From Aporrectodea caliginosa (Eukaryota > Annelida > Clitellata > Crassiclitellata > Lumbricidae), in the NCBI GenBank assembly GCA_020284085.1, contig JACEVL010000208.1, forward strand, positions 310,501 to 374,500: a DNA stretch of 64,000 nucleotides, in the 5' to 3' direction. Under the pieces are notes generated by a model. That model saw nothing but the letters and a program-made list of their open reading frames with translations. It was not told where the DNA came from and made no database searches. Position numbers and translations under genes: made by a program. Of the stretch, positions 42,843 through 64,000 are shown one piece after another (positions within the stretch are counted from its first letter, which is position 1; each line of letters begins with the position of its first letter).

Positions 42843-45045
42843 GTATCGTATCGTATCGTATCTAAGAATTTGTAGAGCGCCTCTCGCAGCATAGACTATT
42901 CAGAGGCGCTTTCAGCGCGGAAGCCCCGGAGGAAAAGAAACGCCTTAAGAGAGCGAGAGGATGCGTGAGAAAGCCCAGACATGAGCTTAGCCCGTAGAAG
43001 AGGGGGAGGCCATTCCAAGTGAAGGGACCTGTCACAGCAAATGCCCGGCATTGAGCCAAGGCAGATTTAACACGAGGGACAAAGAGGTCCAGACGGTCAG
43101 TAGAGCGCAAAGGGCGAGCAGATGTTGCAGAGAGAGGCTTATGCATAAAGTCCGAGAGATATATTGGTGCAAGGCCAAGTTGAGATTTGGAGACCAAGAG
43201 GAGGATCTTATAATGGATACGTGAGGTGATTGGGAGCCAGTGTAGCACTTCAGTCATATAATCTGAAATATGGGAGAACCGAGGAAGGCGTGCTATGAGC
43301 CTAGCAGCTGCGTTTAGGACTGACTGGAGTGCGGAGAGTCGCAACTTGGGGAGACCCATGAGGAGCGAGTTGCAGTAATCCACACGAGAGCAGATGAATG
43401 CATGCACAATGGTGGTAAAGACGGCGGGAGCGACTGATCGTCTGATGGCTCTCAGTCGCCTCAAGTGAAAAAAGCATGAGCGAGTCAAATTCGAGATGTG
43501 CTCGGTGAAGGTAAGGGAGGAGTCGAGGGTGACACCCAAATCTCGAACACTGGAAGAGTAAGTAAAAGAGGGAAACTTATCAGTCAGCAGTGGGAGGTCA
43601 AGTTTAAGCAATTGTTGCCTGGTCCCAAACCAAATCAGTTGAATTTTGGCCGAATTGAGACAAAGTCGGTTTGATGACATCCAGAAATTTAGATCACGGG
43701 CAAGTGCATCAACAGAGGAGACCAAAGAGAGTTGATCAGCTGGTGAGCCATGCACGAATGCTTGAGCATCATCCGCATAGAGGTGACAAATAGCAGTGTG
43801 TTTAGTGAATAACAGAGGAATGTCAGCCGTATAAAGGATATAGAGGATAGGTCCGAGCACTGATCCCTGAGGTACGCCAAATCTAACCCTGGCCCACGTG
43901 GATCTGGAGTCACCAATGACAACCATCTGAGAGCGGTCTGAGAGGTACGATTTGAACCAAAGAAGAGGGATATCGGATATGCCACAGGATAGCTGCAAAC
44001 GTTGGAGCAGGATCTCGTGGTCGACCATGTCAAAGGCTGAGGAGACGTCAAAAAGGGCGAGAAGTGAGAGATGGCCTTGGTCAATGGCCATATATATGTC
44101 GGACAAGAGAGATAACAGAGCAGTTTCAGTGGAATGGTGACCCCCTGAAGCCAGACTCGAGGTAGGGAAGGAACTGGAGGGAGACAAGTCTCTCAAGGGT
44201 TTTAGAAAGAAAAGAGAGATTGGAGATAGGCCGGTAATTCTGACAAGTATTTGGATCCAGGTTAGGTTTTTTTAGTTTGGGGAACACAATGGATTGTTTT
44301 TGCGAAGCTGGAAGGTGGCCCTCAGTTAGGGATCTATTAAATAGATAGAAGAAGATATACAAGAAACGGAGCTAGATCATCTAGAACGTTAACCAAAATA
44401 AATGGGGGAAGTGGGTCTAGTTCGCTAGATTTATGATTAGATGACTTAATCACACGACAAAGTTCAGTTTCAAGAATCGGGCGAAAACCATCAAAATTGG
44501 ATTCCGTGCAAGAGTACTGTGGAGGAGGCGCATCAGCTTGTCGATCTTCTGCGTCAGCATCCGAAGAAAGTCTTCTGCAGAAAAGGTCGGCCGGCAAGGC
44601 GAGTGAGAGGTTTGTCCCAGCAGACCGGAAATCGATGACCAGAGTTTTTTTGGGTTGTTTTTATGTTGAGAGACAAGATTCTCCCAGTGGTCCGACTCCT
44701 TTTGGTGGTAGAGGCGGTGTAGAGAACGTAGTTGGGCTATCCACTCCAGACGATCGGTTGGATCACGAGAGCGGCGATAGCATCTTTCAGCACAACGAGC
44801 GCGATGACGAGATTGTCGACAGTCGGCATCGAACCAAACAGCAATTGGTCTGTGTCGGGTGTGGATCTTACGTAGCGGTAACATCCTGTTTAGAAGCTGA
44901 GTCATCGTAGAGGAGTAGAGGTCAAACAGGTCATCGAGGAAGGAAGCGTCGAGGAGTGAAGGTTCTGACGACAGCCTTGAGTCGCGAATGGCGTTTCTGA
45001 AGGCATTGTAGTCCAGAGACTTCCATCCGCGCACCATACGAATCG
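42843..45045 (-). mobile_element. L2/CR1-like LINE, 5'-truncated, with (ATCGT)n tail
   Basis: The largest open part, 42862-44196 (minus), has LLALFDVSSAFDMVDHEILL, FGVPQGSVLGPILYILY, HLYADDAQAF, WMSSNRLCLNSAKIQLIWFG, SSVRDLGVTLDSSLTF, DYCNSLLMGLPK, LHWLPITSRI and FAVTGPFTWNGLPL. Upstream (44337-45037) is the linker between endonuclease and reverse transcriptase, with frameshifts. The endonuclease is missing. The 3' end is cgtatcgtatcgtatc at 42844. It is among the better preserved reverse transcriptases in the window. Confidence 0.92.
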
Positions 45046-45479
45046 TGTGACACTATATATATCGTTGTCGTAGGCCTATGTTATTTCTCAACTCTTATTA
45101 AGCCATTACTTAACATAATTTTTATGGTTTTCCTGTTTTCTTTTTTCTTTTTTCACCTACGTCCGTTATACATACAAGTCTACCTAAATACGTAAGGAAT
45201 GAGGTGGAGACACAGGATACACTTACTACACCGTGGAACACATTAAGAAATCAAATGACAATATGAAATTTTATTGTAATCTTAAAAACACTGAATGCTG
45301 TTGATAATAATGTAGAGAAATTACACGGTTTCATGGTCGCTGTATTGATGGCGTCCAGGCTATAATAATTCTGACCTAATAAGTGCCTGGGCGCCGTCCA
45401 TGACCGTCCATTCACACTTCAAGCCATGGTCTAATCGTAATCACGGTGAACGACCTTGATAGAATGACCTTCTGCAACA

Positions 45480-45720
45480 GCCTCTCTGACGTTCCTAAGC
45501 GGGGAGCACCAGCTTCTTCACTAGCGCTCCGCCATGTCAGAAGGGTTGTCCAGAGATCGATGTCCAGTCGACCCGATTCCTGTTGCCCGAGAGACCAGAC
45601 AAAAGAGCCAGAACAGCTGTTACGGCGGGTTTCGCTGAGGCAGAGAAAGCTTGGAATGCGTGTGATCGGATCGATTAGAGTAGTAGGTCTAGTTCTCGAA
45701 GAGCTGAGACAACAATTTTG
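45480..45720. repeat. Diverged copy of the sequence found 3' of both cathepsin genes
   Basis: gcaccagcttcttcactagcgctccg and aagggttgtccagagatcgatgtcc (two pieces) resemble 19835-19890 and 51550-51610, followed by similar tttcgctgaggcagagaaagctt blocks. It is either an old repeat used as 3' UTR or a remnant of a third cathepsin locus. Confidence 0.55.
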
Positions 45721-45945
45721 AGTGGAGAGGGGTAGAGGAGCACGATGCCGATGACGATGAGTGATGCTGTTGTTGAAGGAACTGAATGTTGTCTTGGCTG
45801 TCTCCTCATTCATTTTATTAATATCATCTCTTGCGTCTTGCTCTTAGAGATTTAGGAATACTACTCTAAACCACCCGATCAAACGCACTGTTGCCATCTG
45901 CTTGCTGTGTCGTTCATGTTGATTGCTATTGTGACAGACACTTTG

Positions 45946-45946
45946 C

Positions 45947-46031
<85 letters not shown>
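45946..46031. repeat. (ATT)n microsatellite
   Basis: About 28 ATT units. Confidence 0.97.
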
Positions 46032-46032
<1 letters not shown>

Positions 46033-46034
46033 GA

Positions 46035-46755
46035 ATTGTATATTAAAGAGCTCATTTACTGGCAAACCATCAATCTAAAAGGCTCTTATATTTTATCGCC
46101 TCTTTCATGCGAGTAGATTATATATCAGTTCAAATATCTCTTTTATCCAGCCACTCCAAGAAAAAGTAATATTTGGTTTTGGTAAAGCTCACCAAAATAA
46201 GTATGTTTGCAGAGTATTTTCATATTTCAGCTTTCCGTCGTTAAGAAATTTTTGTTAGAAATCAGACCTGTTATTACGTGTCTTTTGCTTTTCGACCATA
46301 AAGTCATCGCGCCTTAAATTGCCAAATATCTCTAAAAATAGGAATTATCATATGTACGGGAAACCCCGCTTACGATTTATTGATTTATTGCCTATCTCGA
46401 TATATCCAGTTTGCTTCACAGATTGCTGGAATAACAGAGGGAAATTTAAACTAGTTTTGCGAAAGTTATTATTCGCTTCTTCTTCGTTCATCCCGTGCGC
46501 ATGCCAAATTACAGCTTAATAGCCCTCTAGCGAGCATCTGTGACAGATGCGTGTATGATAATGTTGTTATGTGGAACGCTCCATGCCAGTTAACAGCATG
46601 TCAGCTGTGGAGCGATCGAAATTTAGGCAACAGTACTAAAACGCGTCATTGCAAGTTCCAACAGATGTGTGTCTATTTTGATTTTAAATTTTTACGACAC
46701 AGATTAATCCTATATGTTTAAGTTCCTTAACCCGTTTAATAGGTTGCTTGCCGTG
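46035..46755. other. No gene seen
   Basis: A small open frame at 46319-46519 has no motif. Confidence 0.4.
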
Positions 46756-46759
46756 TATC

Positions 46760-46850
46760 CTATTAGCTACCCTGGTAAGAGCGCGTGCTCGTTGAGTCTA
46801 TAATAGATGTGTTACTGAGGAACGCGGTTCGCCTCCCGATGGTGGCTTAT
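46760..46850 (+). other. tRNA-like sequence (SINE head or pseudogene)
   Basis: TAGCTACCCTGG fits an A box and GGTTCGCCTCC a B box, 50-60 bases apart. The stems do not close into a clean tRNA. Confidence 0.4.
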
Positions 46851-47102
46851 TTGAAATTTTTTTGCACTATAACGGAAAAACCGTGGCAAATAGGTTTTGC
46901 TTTGCAATAATACCTTTTGCCACATAAAGATTTAATAAATGATCTTTTAGTATTGCATGCATTATATGGCTTAATATTTTGCTGTGACCAAGCCGCGTGT
47001 AGACCTAATATCTTCACTATCGTGAGGAAAGATTTCCATTAATTTTACTTATTAGGCTACCTTATTAGGCCTACCGTTTCTTTTCATTTTGTTCGTATTT
47101 TC

Positions 47103-47660
47103 ATTCATTCATTCATTCATTCATTACTTGAATTTATATAGCGCCTCTTGAAGGGAACTACTCAGAGGCGATCTCAACCCCAGCGCGGCCAAATAGGACC
47201 ATTTTAAGTTGAGAGATGAATGTCTGAGAAGGGGTTCTAGGAAGGGAGCGGAGGACAAGAGGGAGGCCATTCCAGGTTGAGCGGCTAACCACAGAGAACG
47301 CACGGCTCTGCTTGCCGGAGGTGCGAGCAAAAGCACAGAGAGAAGACCATGTTCAACCGAACGGAGGGAGCGCGAGCCCCGAGCATTGAGGGTGGGGCTG
47401 CAGAGCTCAGTAAGGTAGGCAGGAGCGAGGCCCAGCAGGCAGCGCCAAACAAGGGCAGCTACCCTATACACGATTCGTTGCCTAAGAGGGAGCCAGTGAA
47501 GAATGTCGCGCATATAGCTGGAGATGTGGTCGAATTTGGGTATGCGGCCAATAAGGCGGGCTGCAAAGCGTAAGACGCGATCCAAACAGTTCAGTCGGAC
47601 AGCCGGGAGGCCAGCATAGAGAGAGCAGCAGTAGTCAAGTCTGTTACCATCATTGGTCAA
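47103..47660 (-). mobile_element. L2/CR1-like LINE 3' fragment with (ATTC)n tail
   Basis: Minus-strand blocks LDYCCSLYAGLPAVRLNC, LHWLPLRQRIVYRVAALVWR and LGLAPAYLTELCSPTL match the LINE at 11729-12590. The tail is cattcattcatt at 47103-47125. It starts abruptly at about 47660. Confidence 0.88.
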
Positions 47661-47664
47661 TAAA

Positions 47665-48540
47665 GATTTACATAATTATTACAGTCGATGCTGCTTAAGT
47701 GCATAACGTAAAAGTACACAATTCGCTAATGTGCTGCACATAATAATGTGCATAGAAGCTTGTTGGCCACGTTTTAGTATAGGTAGGGATAATCCATGGA
47801 GGGCAATTCCGGCTATGCGCATATCGCACATGTGCATAATTCGGTTTTGCGCATAGTCGACTACAGGCCTCTTATGCATTGCCTTCTGTAAATCAACGTC
47901 GCCTAATTGCATAGGCAACTTATAACAGTTCGTCCGTGGACAGTGAACGACTCAGGCTGTCGAGTGTCAAAGCGGAGTTATTCAGAGCAATTTAATAGCT
48001 TTATCTATTATGAGCTGGACAATAGTAGTTACACTAATTCGATTGACGTTTGCACTAAATTTATAGCAGCTTCATAAACTGCACTGCGGCGACTTAATAG
48101 GAGAATATATTGAAGATTCTTCAATTAGAAGATGAGTCATAAAAGTGTTACTGCTGAAGGAGAATGAGTCCATAGACATAAAAGCAAATAATTATATTGC
48201 GCTGCTAATAGTCTTAACCATTGATCCATTGAATTAGCTGGAGCATTGAACACTTGAACTCCTATATTATTCTCTCGATGCATTCAGTTGCATTAGGCAT
48301 AATCACCACCATCGTCATCTGTGGTTTGATCCTCTCTTGACTGACAGTGTCGTGTTTCCCAACTGGTTGTCATGATTGTGTCTTTACTCTGAACCAATAG
48401 TATCCAAGCCATATGTAATTCTAAATTGGGTGGCATATGCTAGAGTCAACAGCTCGTGTCCATGTGTCACTCATGAAAGTTCTAGGACGATAATTGGTCA
48501 TAGGACTATCTGTCATAATTATGCCGCTAATAAACCGACA
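47665..48540. other. No gene seen
   Basis: Unique sequence; nothing recognised. Confidence 0.4.
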
Positions 48541-48544
48541 TACT

Positions 48545-50690
48545 TACAAGGCAGACTTGGAGGCTGATTAAATCAATAGTAAAATTAGGCAGTTTAGAAT
48601 CCTCCATTGAGGGATTAGTAATCGATGGCACTAAGACTGATAATGCTGATAGAATGGCTAATAAATTTAACGATTATTTTACTAACATTGCTAAATCCCT
48701 TGCTGATGAAATACCGAATTCCTCAACCTCTTTCTCAACTTTCCTAAAAACGCCACTCTCGAACTCTTTTGGACTCCTTCCAACATCCCCCGAGGAGATT
48801 ATAAATCTATCTCATTCTATCCGTTTAACGCATAGCAAAGGGATAGATGATATAGACCCTTGCATTGCTAATAAGCATTTAGCTAGCATTGCTCAGCCAC
48901 TGGCTGATATCATAAATTGTTCCCTCACCTATGGCATCTTCCCCCAAGCTTTAAAAACTGCTAAAATAGTACCTATTTTTAAACGGGGTGCCAGAGATAA
49001 TTTTACTAACTACAGACCCATCTCTCTTCTCCCCTATTTCTCTAAATTCTTCGAAAAAATTATGTATGAGCGAATCAATGGCTTTCTTATAAAAAACGAT
49101 GTAATATTCCCTTCCCAACATGGCTTTCAAGCTGGCCATTCTCCCTCTATGTCTCTATTAAGCATGCAAGATAGAATCTCCGATGCCATAGAAAGAAACG
49201 AATACTCATTAGGTATCTTTTTTGACTTGGCTAAGGCCTTCGACACTGTCGATCATGGGATTCTACTAAGTAAACTGGAAAGGTATGGAATACGAGGCAA
49301 CCAACTCCAATGGTTTAAAAGTTATTTAGAAAACCGTTCGCAATGTGTCTATTGCAATGGCTCCCTCTCTGATCTAAAAGCTATCAAATTTGGTGTACCA
49401 CAAGGGTCTAACTTAGGTCCCTTGCTATTTTTAATTTATATAAATGACCTCCCCAATGTTTCTTCAAAATTTCTTCAAAATTGTACTTCATATTGTTTGC
49501 AGACGACACAAATGTCTTTTATTCCCATAGTTCTCTGGAAACTCTGTTTCATATAGTAAATAAGGAACTCACATTGGCAGCAAATTGGTTCTGTGCCAAT
49601 AAACTTACCCTTAACCTGGATAAAACGAATTATATCTTATTCAGGTCTCACAGGAAACCTTGTCCCTCGCAGTACCCTATACTAAGCATTAATGGAACGC
49701 CCCTCTCCAGAGTTGAGTCCAAAAATTTCTGGGAGTTTATGTAGACCAGCATCTAACATGGAAGGACCACATAAAATGTATCTCCTCAAAAATTGCTAAA
49801 AATACTGGGATCATAGCACGCACTGCATACCTCCTACCATCCTCTGTTCGCATAAAATTATACTATACACTTGTCTATCCATACTTAGCATACTGTAATC
49901 TGATATGGGCATCGACCTACACCACTAGATTGCATAGACTGATAATACTGCAAAAAAGGGTGATTCGCATAGTGGCTGGTGCTGCATATGGATCACATAC
50001 TGCCCCACTATTCTACAAACTTAACATACTAAAATTCGAACAAATCAAGCTTTATCAAACTGGTGAATTCATGTACCGCTACGACCATGGCTTGCTTCCT
50101 GCTGTTTATAAGGGCTTTTTAGTCTTGCTTCAGAAATACATTCCCATTCTACAAGAAACTCTAGTAATTATAGACACATCTTTGCTCGTACTAACTCCCG
50201 TCTGTTCTCAATTAGAGCTACTGGACCTTCTACCTGGAATAACATTCCACAAGGAATTAGGCAATCTCCTTCATTAGTGTTGTTTAAAAAAAACTACGTA
50301 CTTATTTGATTGGTGTTAATAATAATGTTTCTGATGAATCCTAATGTCTGTGCATAATATTTACCTCCCACGCATATGTTCGTCTGCAATGATTCATTTA
50401 TTTTGGTTCTCCTAATTTGGTTAAGATTCTGATTTGACTAATTTAGTTAAGTTTCGATCAAGTAATCGAAACTACCTACTGTCATACTTAGTAAGCATTT
50501 CTCGGCCGTTGCATCTTTTGTTTAACTTGTTCATAGGTGGCCCTACTTAGCGGGATTAATGATCCCTTCAGGGCCTTTCCTTGTGGCCATCTCCTATTAT
50601 CTGTGTATTTTGTAACTCTGTAATTGTAAAGTGATTGTTTGGTTTTTTGGTTACAAAATAAATGATTTGATTTGATTTGATACTGTATTT
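48545..50690 (+). mobile_element. LINE with long reverse transcriptase frame and (GATTT)n tail
   Basis: 48654-49556 is one open frame: linker, PIFKRGARDNFTNYRPISLL, QHGFQAGHSPSMSL, FFDLAKAFDTVDHGILL, CNGSLSDLKAIKFGVPQGSN (Ser usually Ile at the last place). It shifts frame near 49480 and continues with LFADDTNVFYSHSS, then C-terminal blocks to 50277. The 3' UTR ends in gatttgatttgat. The endonuclease part is missing. Its 3' part from about 49913 is shared with copy A. Confidence 0.92.
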
Positions 50691-51637
50691 GGTTTTAGTC
50701 GTTAGTTGTGAACATTCTTAGTTTAAAGCTTAACACAAATAACGCAAAATAAGCAGCAATTAGGGACATTCGTCGTTTTTAGACGAATACAATAAGTGTC
50801 CATCAAGACACTTATTAGGATAATTTTTTAGAGGTATCAACTCACTTAAAAAACTTAACGTTCTTTCGAAATAATAAACGTTTTACCCGTATGTTACTCA
50901 AGTATAAAAGGCATCAATTAGGGACATTGATCGTTTTTCGAAAAATACAATCGGTGCAAATCAAGAATCTTTTTAGGATAATTAAATGCAGGCATCAACG
51001 TATTGTTCGCATTTCGTATTTCACAGTAAATGATCCAGTAAACGGTTGTTCGTGTTTTAAAAACTTCTCTGGTTTAGCCTTCGAAATAGTATGACCGAAA
51101 GGCCCTATGACCCATATGACCTATGAGCGGTATCCTTCGATATAAAAGACAAATAGACGTTTAATATTATTTAATGACACTTAAACAAATAAAACATTAA
51201 ATAGTCTGTAAATTAATAAAAGAAGTCAATAATTGCGACATTAGAATAGATATCGTTAAATCGTTTTCATGGACGCACTAACAATTTTGAATATGACTGC
51301 ATCAGTTCAATCTTCATTAATTTATCAAGTTTATCGCGTGCATCGTTAGGATTCAGTTTAAAACTTTAAATCGTTTCAATTCTATGATATAATAGTGAGC
51401 TACGCGTTTAATTACTTTTAAAAATTAATGTAACTCTATGTAATCTTTCATTTGTTGCAAATACTCCAGTTTCAAATTCTTGAATATTATTTTCAGTCGT
51501 AATCGTACACTACAAGACGTCTAAGGCGCTACTCAAAGGCTAAGCGCAGGGCACCAGCTTATTCAGTAGCGCTGCGTCGTATCAGAGGGGGTTGTCCAGA
51601 GCGATGTCCATTGGAGGTCAGAGTCGGTTGCCAGAGG

Positions 51638-51642
<5 letters not shown>

Positions 51643-51672
<30 letters not shown>
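51643..51672. repeat. (GA)n microsatellite in the cathepsin B-copy 3' flank
   Basis: About 15 GA units; copy A has only about four here. Confidence 0.9.
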
Positions 51673-51674
<2 letters not shown>

Positions 51675-51762
51675 GAAGAGCGGATGGTTTGGTGGGTGTC
51701 ACTGAGGACGAGAAGACTTGGAAGGCGAAGGATCGGATGGGTTGGCTTCAGCAGAGTCGTCT

Positions 51763-63928
<12,166 letters not shown>

Positions 63929-64000
63929 CTGAAATTAAAATACATCTAGACATTTGGGAACCTATGCTAAATCCGACAATTAATGGTTAAGTAGCGCGAC

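Overview
The window is animal nuclear DNA: split genes with GT-AG introns, many non-LTR retrotransposons, cut-and-paste DNA transposons with target-site duplications, tRNA-derived SINEs and long microsatellites. The palindrome TAGGCCTA recurs more than 20 times. These features suggest an invertebrate, probably marine and possibly a deuterostome, but the sequence alone does not fix the species. No bacterial-style operon, CRISPR array or rRNA gene is present.

Host genes. (1) At 3346-6768 (+) lie the first two coding exons of a DEG/ENaC (ASIC/degenerin-like) sodium channel; I could not find the remaining exons. (2) A tandem pair of cathepsin L-like papain-family (C1A) cysteine protease genes sits on the minus strand, split into small exons that ordinary ORF lists miss. 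Gene A (20016-40260) has eight exons, and their phases join into 353 codons plus stop. Gene B (51763-63928) has exons 2-8, and its exon 1 lies beyond the window. Both keep the catalytic Gln, Cys, His and Asn, and both share an unusual Cys-Gly-Pro-Cys-Trp active-site motif. (3) At 15124-15566 (-) is a broken GT10 alpha-1,3-fucosyltransferase copy.

Duplication. Bases 15598 to at least 39221 and 49913-64000 are two direct copies of one segment. Each copy has since gained different transposons. The other copy often preserves the empty target site, which confirms insertion boundaries and duplications: hAT with 8 bp, piggyBac-like with TTAA, and one TIR family with TA. Non-coding parts of the copies stay very alike, while the cathepsin exons differ mainly at amino-acid-changing positions.

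Layout. 1-2.6 kb: LINE fragments (-). 3.3-6.8 kb: channel exons with triplet repeats and a retroelement fragment in the intron. 7.8-10.3 kb: tandem duplication, a 0.9 kb polypyrimidine tract and a truncated ORF that may come from a Polinton-like or virus-derived element. 10.9-13.3 kb: SINE, then a mariner-like foldback element split by an L2-like LINE. 15.1-39.2 kb: duplication copy A with cathepsin gene A, its introns filled by hAT, piggyBac, LINE, SINE, MITE and an intact DD37D mariner. 39.4-49.9 kb: spacer with cathepsin exon 1, hAT and LINE remnants. 49.9-64 kb: copy B with cathepsin gene B.
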